Shown here in pieces: positions 21,327 to 31,135 of a stretch of 64,000 nt of DNA. The stretch's first letter is position 1. Each line of letters opens with the position of its first letter. The notes below the pieces were generated by a model, which made no database searches, was not told where the DNA came from, and saw nothing but the letters and a program-made list of their open reading frames with translations. The translations under genes were made by a program, and so were the position numbers. This DNA comes from Oopsacas minuta. Taxonomy: Eukaryota; Porifera; Hexactinellida; Lyssacinosida; Leucopsacidae. The DNA lies in NCBI GenBank assembly GCA_024704765.1, contig JAKMXF010000111.1, positions 1,499,627-1,563,626 on the forward strand, given 5' to 3'.

Positions 21327-24300
21327 TTAATTAATAGATTTATGGATAGATGAATTGATGATACGATTGTAATTGTGTAGAGCTAGACTTCTTAGGTTAC
21401 ACTGTGTGCATATGTCCATCTGGCCTAACAATCTACTCAGATAACTAGTTTCGTCTTGAAGCATCATATAGGGTATATCTGTCTCTACAACTCTACCCTT
21501 ATCCATTACAACAATTCTGTCAGAGTTTATAATAGTATCAATCCTGTGAGCAATAGTTAGCACAGTACAATCATAGAAGTGACCCCTGATTGCCTGCTGC
21601 ACTAACCAGTCCGTATGCAGATCTACATTAGCAGTTGCTTCATCAATAAGTATGATCTCATTTCTCCTAAGAACAGCTCTGGCTAGACACAACAGCTGAC
21701 GCACCCCTGTAGAAAAGTTATGCCCGTGTTCCTGTACTGGAGACATGAGTTTGTCGCTCAGAGTATCTATCCTACTCTTAAGATAAGATTTGTCAAGCGC
21801 CTCCCAAATCTCCTCACTCGTAAACTCGTCCAGAGGATCCAAGTTCTGTCTGAGGGTGCCGGAGAAGAGGAATGGGTCTTGAGGGATGATGGACAATCTT
21901 TTTCGATGGACAGATATATCAAGAGATGATATGTCTACGTTATCGATAATAATACTCCCAGATGATAACGAGTTTGTTAGGAGAAGGGAGTTTAACAGAG
22001 ATGATTTACCAGCTCCTGTCCTACCGATTATTCCTATCTTCTCTCCAGGATGCACAACCAGAGAAATATCTCTCAAAGTGTATGGAAGATGGTTTGCGTA
22101 TTTAAAGAAAATATTCTTAAACTCGATACACCCAATTGAAACTGGAGAAGATTGAGCAGGAAAATGAGGTGCAGCTCTATCTTCTTGATATAAATTACAA
22201 TATTCCAGTACACGATCTACCGATACCATGAGGATATCTACCTCCCCACTCAGTCTCACAACGTACTGAAATGTAGAGGGTAAAGTAAGGAGCAGTGGTA
22301 TTGAGAAATCTAATAATTCTTCCCAATTTAAGATACAGCGAGCTACGAAAGCAGATAATATCCCGAAAATTGCAAGAAAGGAAGTTAGAATATCCAATCT
22401 TAATCCAAACCATTTCTGACAAGAGGTGTAGTTGTACCAAGCACCCGTGTGCTCATCCTGAAAATGATAGAAATCCTGAATTAGCTTCTTCTCCATTCCA
22501 AGAGCTCGTATAGTAGAGAGACCCTGTAGAGTGAGAGAGATGTGAGAGTAGAGAGGACTGCGACATATGCTCTCCAGGTGTTTCACCTGCGTAGATGTTT
22601 TCAGGTAGAAATATCTTAGAGATAATGTAGTAAAGCATAGAAGCAGGAATGGTACGATCAGTAGCACTTGAATAGCACAACAAGCTATTGCAATTGCAAT
22701 GTTATAAGTACAAGATTGCCAAAAGTCGTAGAATATGATTGGCAATTGTTCGTCCATAAATCCAATATCTTTAGAGAACCTATTGAGAATCCTACCACTA
22801 GGGTTTGTATCAAAGAAATAGACATTCGTATGCATTACAGAGTTAAGCATTTTGTTGTGAAGTCTTCTGCCTGCCTGCAGTACCAGATAATAGAAATTAA
22901 ATCCCTGTAGAAACATAAACACAGATCCAGCAATAGTGAAGAGACTCAACAGCAGTAAAGAAGAGTAGTTCCTGAAATCAAAATACCATGAACAGGTATC
23001 ACTGGTCATATTTGATAGAATTGAGTTATCAGAAAGCTGAGAACATTTAGCGATCGATTGCATCCACCAGTAGGCGAGTAACAGACAGCCATTGCTGAGA
23101 ATGGTGAGAGCTAACAATACGAGAGTTGCTATTACTCCACTAGCCCTGAAATATTTCAAGTAGGTAGCTATACTGTTCGATTGTTTCTGAGAGTTTTCAG
23201 TAAGGATATAGGTAGACAGGGGCTGAGTAGACGCTGTAGTTTCTGTATCTATTGGAATCAGAGGATGTATAGACTCATAGGACTCATTCAACTCCTCAAA
23301 CGAGTAAGTAGAGATCATATCTGTTAAGCGGTCAGTGTTAGACGCTTTGCTGAGTTCATAGTTTCTTTCCTTCTCTAATCCTTGTAAATACTCCTTACAG
23401 AATGTATTATTCTCAATTATGTCAGGATAAACTCCTCTTCCCTCTATCACTCCCTCCCTCATTACAATAATGTAATCAACTTGTCTTACGTAATAGATAT
23501 GATGAGTAACCAGAAGGATCAATTTACTACTCAGAAATCCTCTCATACAATTATTAAACAAATCTTTTCCCACTCGAAAGTCAACAGAACTCAATGGATC
23601 ATCGAACAGGTAAATGTCAGCTTGCTTGTACACAGAACGAGCAAGGGATACTCTGGTCTTCTGTCCACCACTCAAAGTTACGCCTCTCTCCCCAATCAGG
23701 GTGAAATCTCCTTGGGGAAATAACTGAATATCTTCTCTCAAACAACAAGTATCTATAACCTTCTCATACCGCTCTAAGTTGAGAGGATTGCCGAATATAA
23801 TATTATCTCTTAGAGTACCAGAGAATATCCAAGGTTCCTGTGCTGCGTATGAAGGATGGCTAGCTGTGCTCAGATGGCCAGATAGGCCAGGTAGTTCTTT
23901 GATGAGACAGGACAACAGGCTAGACTTACCAGCACTGACTGGACCCGTTATAGCTACCAGCTTGGGAGAATCCAAAGTGAGATTTATAGATTTCAATACC
24001 AATAACTCATCAAGCTGTTCAGTTCCTCTCCAAGAGGCTGAGAAATTGTGTATGTGAATAGAATTTGAATTCTCTGGACAATTGAGGGAATTATTCTGAA
24101 AATTCTCTGGAAACTCTAAAAACTGTTGGATTCTCTTTAAAGCAACTCCACTCTCTCTTCCCGAGAATATAGCATGACCGATAACCAGTACTGTATCGAC
24201 ACGGAGTGTGTTAAGAACCAGGAATGCTAGTCCTATGTTAGAAGGAGTTAACGGATTTTCTACCACTATGCTGACCGTGTAAAGCAGGAAGAGAGCTATG

Positions 24301-25286
24301 AATATACTCGTGTTGAAGAAAGAGAATGTTGTGCTCTGAATGATGCCTGACAAGCTGGCATAACGCACCTCCCTTTTTCTGATTCTACTAATTTTACTGA
24401 TAAAGGTATTCTCCCAAACATAGAATTTAATCACACGTATACCACTGATAATTTGATCCATGAAAAGAATGCGTTTGTCCCCAGTCAAAGATTGAAGGTA
24501 TCTGAAATGACCAAACAGGAAACTGAGGGCAATCTCTACTGGAGCATGTAGTAGGATATACAACACACCAATCAGTCCTATGGGTCCTATATATACCAAA
24601 ATAATAATAGTAGATAGAATTGCTATTATAGGAGATATCCAGTAGAAGTTCCAAAACAAAACTCCTAAATCAAACTTGTAAACATCGTTAGAAGCGAGGT
24701 TGATGATATGACCAATAGAAGTGTTACCTAGTACGGACTGCTGTAAGCAAAGTACTTTCCTATAAATAGCAGTGATGCAGATGGTTCGCATCTGCATACC
24801 CACACAATAGAGGATATCAAATGCGATACTATGGTGTACTGTCAGATACAGACTGATAACAGATATTAACACTGCTAAAGATAGAGATAAGCCATGAGAA
24901 TCAGAATAAATACTCACATTATTTGTAGCAGATTTGTTGCTGTAGGAAGTCAAACAATTAGAAGATAACTCAGTTACTAGAATAGCTTGTACCAATAACA
25001 AGAAAGCTTCGATGAAATGGAATATACCACCAATGAGGAATGGAGTTTTTAAAGTTTTAGCAAGAGCCACTTTGATATCAGGGTTTGGTTTAGAAAGCTC
25101 TGTCTGCCAATGTATATCAAATTTGTCAAATAGAATTTTAGATATGTGTTCTTCTGGACAAGGATAGAGATCTTGTTGAGTTAGCTTCTTACGGAATCCT
25201 TTGAAGAAGATAGGTTCCAGCCAAAGGAAAAATATTTGGAAGAAAAATCTACCTCTGTAGTCAATCTTTGTTGGTGAGAAATTCAT
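21327..25286 (-). CDS. ABCC4: ABCC/MRP4-type ABC exporter, intronless
   Basis: A full ABC transporter of the short MRP type (two membrane domains, two nucleotide-binding domains, no extra N-terminal membrane domain). It would export organic anions, conjugates or cyclic nucleotides at the plasma membrane. It is 1,319 residues; human ABCC4 is 1,325. NBD1: Walker A GPVSAGKS at 448-455, signature LSGGQ at 538-542, Walker B IYLFDD at 558-563. NBD2: Walker A GRTGAGKS at 1088-1095, signature FSTGV at 1191-1195 where FSVGQ is expected, Walker B IILIDEA at 1211-1217, H-loop AHR at 1246-1248. The membrane segments are at about 78-370 and 715-1000. The glutamine-to-valine change in the second signature may weaken the site formed with NBD1. 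The single uninterrupted exon is notable, as animal ABCC genes usually have many introns; a retrocopy origin is possible. MRP4 versus a sister ABCC is not certain. Confidence 0.9.
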   Translation of the reverse strand: MNFSPTKIDYRGRFFFQIFFLWLEPIFFKGFRKKLTQQDLYPCPEEHISKILFDKFDIHWQTELSKPNPDIKVALAKTLKTPFLIGGIFHFIEAFLLLVQAILVTELSSNCLTSYSNKSATNNVSIYSDSHGLSLSLAVLISVISLYLTVHHSIAFDILYCVGMQMRTICITAIYRKVLCLQQSVLGNTSIGHIINLASNDVYKFDLGVLFWNFYWISPIIAILSTIIILVYIGPIGLIGVLYILLHAPVEIALSFLFGHFRYLQSLTGDKRILFMDQIISGIRVIKFYVWENTFISKISRIRKREVRYASLSGIIQSTTFSFFNTSIFIALFLLYTVSIVVENPLTPSNIGLAFLVLNTLRVDTVLVIGHAIFSGRESGVALKRIQQFLEFPENFQNNSLNCPENSNSIHIHNFSASWRGTEQLDELLVLKSINLTLDSPKLVAITGPVSAGKSSLLSCLIKELPGLSGHLSTASHPSYAAQEPWIFSGTLRDNIIFGNPLNLERYEKVIDTCCLREDIQLFPQGDFTLIGERGVTLSGGQKTRVSLARSVYKQADIYLFDDPLSSVDFRVGKDLFNNCMRGFLSSKLILLVTHHIYYVRQVDYIIVMREGVIEGRGVYPDIIENNTFCKEYLQGLEKERNYELSKASNTDRLTDMISTYSFEELNESYESIHPLIPIDTETTASTQPLSTYILTENSQKQSNSIATYLKYFRASGVIATLVLLALTILSNGCLLLAYWWMQSIAKCSQLSDNSILSNMTSDTCSWYFDFRNYSSLLLLSLFTIAGSVFMFLQGFNFYYLVLQAGRRLHNKMLNSVMHTNVYFFDTNPSGRILNRFSKDIGFMDEQLPIIFYDFWQSCTYNIAIAIACCAIQVLLIVPFLLLCFTTLSLRYFYLKTSTQVKHLESICRSPLYSHISLTLQGLSTIRALGMEKKLIQDFYHFQDEHTGAWYNYTSCQKWFGLRLDILTSFLAIFGILSAFVARCILNWEELLDFSIPLLLTLPSTFQYVVRLSGEVDILMVSVDRVLEYCNLYQEDRAAPHFPAQSSPVSIGCIEFKNIFFKYANHLPYTLRDISLVVHPGEKIGIIGRTGAGKSSLLNSLLLTNSLSSGSIIIDNVDISSLDISVHRKRLSIIPQDPFLFSGTLRQNLDPLDEFTSEEIWEALDKSYLKSRIDTLSDKLMSPVQEHGHNFSTGVRQLLCLARAVLRRNEIILIDEATANVDLHTDWLVQQAIRGHFYDCTVLTIAHRIDTIINSDRIVVMDKGRVVETDIPYMMLQDETSYLSRLLGQMDICTQCNLRSLALHNYNRIINSSIHKSIN

Positions 25287-25489
25287 TTCCTTTCAATAAC
25301 CACAGTTGATATGCACTTGTAGTTTTGTTATCAAGGCACTCTTTTGACGGATATGGACACTCAGAGAGACAATATTTCACTAAATATAATTCTCTTATAT
25401 AAATATCTCAAAACACCTTAAGTCTCTTCAACGCTACTATAACATCCAAAGTGAACTAATACGAGAAATCCATAAATATGTCGTGATGT

Positions 25490-26346
25490 CAGGGGTGGAT
25501 ATCGCGGGGGTAGTTGCCCCCCACCCAATAATTTTATCCCGACATGTTCTAGTTATGCCACCAACTTCAACCTTGGCCAGAAATTTCATAACCCAATATA
25601 AGTCATATAACATTATAACGAAAATTTCAAGTGGCTAGCTAGAATTCTCTGCATTTGGTGACACTTTCCCTTTGTCCACTGTACATATTTTTCAGTAGCT
25701 ATGGTAATTACCACTAATTAAAATCGAAATAATAGCCATAGTCTATAATAAATTCAGATTTGAGATATAAACTAGCTACAAGTTAAATCAACTCAAGCCC
25801 CGTAGAAGACAGGTGTGGAGTTGCGTCATTTTATGGTTGATATTTCATATTTACAATTGAGATGATGGTAGGCCAAATATCAATACTAGGCATGACACTT
25901 AGATACACCATCAAACTTAATTTCCTTAAGTACACATATTTGAAGGTTCTATTCGAAAAAAGATAAAATTGAGGCATCCTAAAGCAGGGTTCAAACATAT
26001 TAAATTACATTTTGCTAATTATTGCCGCACTGACAATGCGTCCACATACCACATACCACATCCCCATATTCCCAGAGAATTCTAGCTAACGGGTTGAAAT
26101 TTTCGCTAAATGTTATATTGAATATGGAAAAATTTTGGTCAAGTTTGAATTTAATGCATACTTAGAACATCTCCAATTCAAAATCAATCAAACATCCCTC
26201 ATAAATCAACAAGTCAAAATTCTAATATTATGCGGGCGGTGGAGCTGAAACAAGTTTCGTAACGACAGTGTACAAATGTTAGAGAAACACAATGATGGAA
26301 ATGAATACACTAAACTGATACCCCAAATTTAAGAGATCCGCCACTG
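25490..26346. mobile_element. degenerate hAT-like non-autonomous element
   Basis: Left end CAGGGGTGGATATCGCGGGG; right end inverted CAGTGGCGGATCTCTT. Flanking 8-mers CGTGATGT (25482-25489) and CTAGATGT (26347-26354) agree at 6 of 8 positions, consistent with an old hAT target duplication. About 857 bp; no transposase frame found inside. Confidence 0.6.
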
Positions 26347-27682
26347 CTAGATGTGAATTGTATCATAACTGGAAAAGTTAGTAAAGTAGCAGTTTGACCA
26401 GTAGGCTGAGTTGCTGACGACTAATTTGGAAATGAGTAAGACAAACGCCAAGTCAAGTATTCTACATGTTTTCACTGTACAGTAGATATACCATTATAAG
26501 AATACTGTTGGGAGAAAATATATTCTAATATTGTGTATATTCATATTTAGTGTATACCGTGTGAATAGTGTACTATAATCATAAAATACGTATATCAAAG
26601 ATAAGTATTTGTATGAATCTCTGTAGCAAATCGTAGTATACTTACATAATATTAGTTATTATACTGATTGCAGGATTAGCTAATAAGCCTAATAAACATC
26701 AACAAATTATGATTAATATTATTATCTACTACAACTCTCTAGATATAGAATATACTGTAGGACTATCGACATGACTCCGAAACAGGTTGTCATAAGATCA
26801 GGTTATTTTGGTCATTACAGGTCTTTATCAGGTTATTCCGAGTATTTTCAGCTCATTTTCATGCTTCAGGGAATTTACGGTATTATTTCTTCCATAGTCG
26901 TTGATATTATTGTGTATCCTCTAAAACTGGAAAAGGTGCCAAAATTTAAAGTAGAACCTGGTTAAAATGTTTTATCTCTTAAATCCCAATAAAAAAGTTA
27001 TCATCATCATAATATAATATCGATTCGGATAAGACTTACTTGATGACTGGAGTATTTCAATTCACATTGCTCTCAGGATGGACTTTTTCTCGTATAGTTG
27101 ATTTTCCTGCTGAAAATTGTGGATTGGGATTTTTTTCGCATTTTTCCTGGGGGAATTGACTTCCCGTGATTTCTATTCAAATTTAGTAGCGATTTGATCG
27201 TTTCTAGTGCCGCATTTAACTAGAGAGACTGCAAATGTTCTAAATATAGCCTTGATTAAGGAGACTTTCATCACTATAAATGACAGGACAGGATTTACTG
27301 TCGTTAGTTACTAGTATTCTCGTCGTACAGGTTCTGGCTTTCATTCTCACTTTATACTGAGCCCAAGGCTTTTATTTGTTACTAGTTTCTTCCTGCTTTC
27401 TTCATTCACGCCTTACTTCAGTCAGACAAATACATACTCCAGTCGGACAAATGCATACTTCCAAATTCGGACAAATGCATGCGTCCCATTTTGGTGTCTC
27501 GAAGGGGCACGGTACATCTTATCCGAGTTCTACTGAATATCTCATTATATTAATGATTAGTTCAGTACACTGTGGAATAACTAGATTTGATATGATATTT
27601 GTTTTAATGCAGTAATGCACGAGGGATAATTATGATAAAACAGATTTTAGCCAATAATTGATAAATAATAACTGTTTTCATG
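26347..27682. other. non-coding, contains pogo-like end
   Basis: Holds a partial pogo-like element: gattcggataagacttac near 27020-27040 and the terminus atcttatccgagttctactg ending near 27534. A repeated phrase, cggacaaatgcat, lies between (about 27430-27480). No gene. Confidence 0.45.
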
Positions 27683-28422
27683 CCTACTAAAATACGGCTA
27701 TACAGCTGCCGGATCATATTAAAAGTCCAGTGTTATAATTCTCATAAAAGAATAATGAAGCCTCAATGCTTGCGAATTCATATTTTTTGGTTAAATAAAT
27801 TCACGAATCAATTAAGACTACTTAAAAAGTCCAAACGGCCATCCTTCATCAAGTTTAGGCGCAATTCAAATAATGGCACATAATGTAAAAATTTACTATC
27901 AAAATTGAATTTTGTAATTTTCGTTTTTGGAATAATGTCTTCTATTCATCCATACTGCATAAATATTCAGTACATTTGCTCTAAAATTCATTTCTTTCCT
28001 CATTTTCATGTTTTGTTGTTTAATTCATAAATAGATTTTGATGATTTTATTATTTCATGTCCTAGGTATAAATTGTGTAATCTTTCTTCCAATAAGCTGT
28101 CGCCTAACTTGTATTATCTTGATTGTGAAGTAAATGACAAATTCAATCAACCAGCATCAATTTGGATATAATATTTTTCTGGTATAAAAGTTGAAATTAC
28201 TCAAAATGTATAAATGATGACGTCATTGCATAATGGCGCCTAAACTTGATGAAGGATATCTGTTTGGACTTTTTAAGTAGTCTTAATTAATTTCGTAAAT
28301 GTATTTACCCTAAAAAGGTTCAATTCGCAAGCACTGGAGCCTTAATTTCTTTTATAAGAATTATAAAACTGGACTCTTGTTTTACTATGATTCGGCAGCA
28401 TGTATAGCCGTATTTTAGTAGG
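27683..28422. repeat. 740-bp foldback element
   Basis: The outer ends cctactaaaatacggctata and, inverted, cctactaaaatacggctata are identical over 20 bp. The arms continue with small gaps (tgccgga, agtccag, gcctcaatgcttgcgaatt, aagactacttaaaaagtcca, ttcatcaagtttaggcgc) to about 27860, and from about 28215 on the other side. The loop is AT-rich. A second copy of the inner arms is at 49981-50605. Non-autonomous foldback DNA element; no clear target duplication. Confidence 0.8.
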
Positions 28423-28920
28423 CCATGCTGTATGATACTTAACAATTTGTTTTTGTAACACGTTGCGAATGAATCTGTAGAGTAAATATAAATACTTGCA
28501 TTTTTGTTAAGAACAAACAATTTCTGAAACAAAATGGGGCTGCCCGGCCCCATGAATGATGCCTTTGATTTCCTCACTAGCTTACCTTGCTATTCTCGTC
28601 TCTTACCTCGTAAATTGAATTGAATCACTGCCATAATACGGTCAATTAGTTTCTACTTTCGAGTATGATATATTTTCGGTGTAATAGGCTCTCGTACTGA
28701 GTAAAAACTGGCAGTATATCTATCCATCCCTTAGAGTTTGGTTCCCCTTTACTAAGATGATTAATTGTACTCAATTGATTCTTAAATGACCTAAAATTAA
28801 CCTAGAAATGACCTGAACTTTCAGTGGCACCATATACTTTAGCATAAGTCAAACTGACCAATAGTAACTGCTTGCTGATATATATAGGAATATTTTTGAT
28901 ATATTATTTTGTTAATAACT
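28423..28920. other. non-coding, nothing seen
   Basis: AT-rich sequence between the foldback element and the hairpin blocks; no coding frame, no repeat ends. Confidence 0.35.
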
Positions 28921-29345
28921 AGCCGCAACGGCGCCCTCTGGGCGGCTTTTTCTGCTAGTTCCTGTGGAATGCTTTTTCGGGCCTTCGGCCCTCACGATTG
29001 TCTTGGAGTTTTGGAACGCTACGCGTCCGCATGCAATAGCTCTCAATGAACAATCAAAAAAACATATTACATTGATATGCGGCATTCGTTCAAGTGTTTG
29101 TCATGTGACGGTACTACAATGCATTTTGCCAATTCTTCAAGTGTAGTTATTTATTTTTAGGTGGGTATTAGTATTTATACTAAAGTACTTTATTAAGTGT
29201 TATATATAGATAGCTCAAATACCGCTCTTAGGGCGGCCTTTTAAGCTAGTTCTTGGGGAAGGCTTTGTGAAGGGCCTTCGGCCCCTTGTAGAGCTTCGAA
29301 TTGTCTTTTTGGGAGAAGTTGGGTAGCACTTTCTCCGCATTACTC
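28921..29345. repeat. two related GC-rich hairpin blocks with ttcg loops
   Basis: Block 1 (28921-29036) and block 2 (about 29220-29335) share the order: gggcggc(c)ttttt, gctagttc, tgggga/tgtgga, then the hairpin gggccttcggccc and cgattgtctt/cgaattgtcttt. The hairpin has a GGGCC/GGCCC stem with a ttcg turn, an unusually stable type. Both blocks are far more GC-rich than their surroundings. I do not recognise the family. Confidence 0.6.
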
Positions 29346-29437
29346 CACGGGGTCAATAAATTGTGAATAGTAACTATTGTAATTGGTAGAATCTGATTCA
29401 ACCAAATTCCCAGACATGTTCATATTATACGAAGTAA

Positions 29438-29473
29438 GGAATCTGATTGGCCAACGTTGACCAATCAGATTCC
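29438..29473. repeat. perfect 13-bp inverted repeat, 10-nt loop
   Basis: GGAATCTGATTGG at 29438-29450 pairs exactly with 29461-29473. It sits upstream of the MULE/RING remnant and could be a terminal or regulatory hairpin of that element; its role is unknown. Confidence 0.7.
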
Positions 29474-29770
29474 TCCGAAGGCATCGATTTATATGGGCGA
29501 GGTGTGAAAAATTCACATATCTTGTTCAAAAATGGTTCGATTCGAAATATTTTTTATTGGAAGGTTGAGTACTACTTAGTCGACACACAAAATTTGGTTC
29601 GAATCGGTCCAGGCATCTCTGAGAAAACGCGCGGACACATAAAGAAGCGCCTGCAATTGATCGACTTTCTAAGGTTTGCAATTGATCGAAAATACAATTG
29701 TCGATGAATTGTAAACCAAACAAATGAAACTGTAAAATGTATACTCAGAAACGTTTCATTGTATAAATAA

Positions 29771-30330
29771 GTGTACATTTCACCAATTGCTTATTCGAAT
29801 ACGTACCTATCTCTAACTTTATTATCATTCTTAACATGGACTACGTTTGCGGAAATTATAAACATCGTGGTGGTCTCTCACCCGCGTGTATGGTTTTTTG
29901 TTGAAATCCTCAATAAGACGATACAGGATACAGATTTAGATATTCAGCGCCTAGCAAAAGGTATTAACATTACTCGGAGTCGTAAGTTGAAGGACATCCA
30001 AAATGATTCGTTTCGTGCTCAATGCAAAGAAAAGCTTGTGTCGGGAGAATATAGTCCAACTCAATATGTGGATGCAATAGCTAGCTCTATCCACCCGGAT
30101 ACAAACCCAATAAACCTGCTTGGAGATTGCCCAGATGAGTCATTGTCGGATGAAGAGCCTGAAGATGATATTCAGGTTAATTGTTGTGTGCTTACTTCAG
30201 AGAGTAACAACAGTCCTATTTCTTCCTTGTAGGCATGCAAAATGTTGTGAGGAATGCAGTGCATCCTTGGAACAATGTCCAATATGCAGGGCAATATAGA
30301 GCAAAGATTCAAAAGTTTTACTTAATTTTT
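29771..30330 (+). pseudogene. MULE transposase C-terminus with RING-like tail, remnant
   Basis: The open frame at 29771-30232 carries SHPRVWFFVEILNKTI, which resembles the HHPxIWxFLxxL segment near the end of Mutator-like transposases (compare the intact copy at 42397). An acidic stretch follows (DESLSDEEPEDDIQ). Just past the stop, after a one-base shift, the sequence reads CCEECSASLEQCPICRAI, the second half of a RING finger. The N-terminal catalytic part is missing and the frame is broken, so this is a relic. The link between MULE-like and RING parts is inferred from adjacency. Confidence 0.5.
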
Positions 30331-30544
30331 TCTCTCCAATATATTTTACTGTTGTTTTTCATTTTTCATTCAATAACTTTTCTCAATTCATTAATTAAAT
30401 CATTATATTCTCAATAATATTAGTCAAGGTTAGGATAAATCAATTCTAAAGTCGATCAATTGCAAACGTTGTCAGTCGATCAATTGCCGCGCCCCCCACA
30501 CAAACACACACATTTTGTTTTATATATATAGATATTAGTCGAAA

Positions 30545-31072
30545 ATATTATAATACACTTTACAAGGTGTATATAGTGTATATCCTTATACACTATAAAA
30601 GGTGTATATCCTTATACACTATAAAAGGTGTATACCCTTATACACCATATAAGGTGTATATCCTTATACACTATATAAGGTGTATACCCTTATACACTTT
30701 ATAAGGTGTATATCCTTATACACTATATAAGGTGTATACCCTTATATACTTTATAAGGTGTATACCCTTATACACTATATAAGGTGTATATCCTTATACA
30801 CTTTATAAGGTGTATATCCTTATACACTATATAAGGTGTATATCCTTATACACTTTATAAGGTGTATATCCTTATACACTATATAAGGTGTATATCCTTA
30901 TACACTATATAAGGTGTATATCCTTATACACTTTATAAGGTGTATACCCTTATACACTTTATAAGGTGTATATCCTTATACACTATATAAGGTGTATATC
31001 CTTATACACTATATAAGGTGTATACCCTTTTACACTTTATAAGGTGTATATCCTTATACACTATATACACCG
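30545..31072. repeat. tandem array, 26-bp self-complementary unit, about 20 copies
   Basis: The unit is aaggtgtatatccttatacactatat with small variants (tatccc/tatacc, actttat/actatat). Within each unit GTGTATA faces TATACAC, so every unit can fold alone or pair with any neighbour. It ends about 65 nt short of the stop codon of the peptidase-like gene, so it may be transcribed as 3' UTR. Confidence 0.92.
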
Positions 31073-31135
31073 TATTTGTAGATATTATCGGTACCAACAG
31101 TATTCTTATATACTGTTTCTACTACTCACTGTAGT

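Noticed and set aside
21720-24057. Several plus-strand frames across the ABC transporter
   Set aside because: Antisense shadows of the 1,319-codon gene.
28320-28577. 85-codon minus-strand frame
   Set aside because: Largely inside the arm of the foldback element; no family motif.
30545-31072. Array considered as CRISPR
   Set aside because: Units follow one another without spacers and the DNA is animal; it is a satellite-like tandem repeat.
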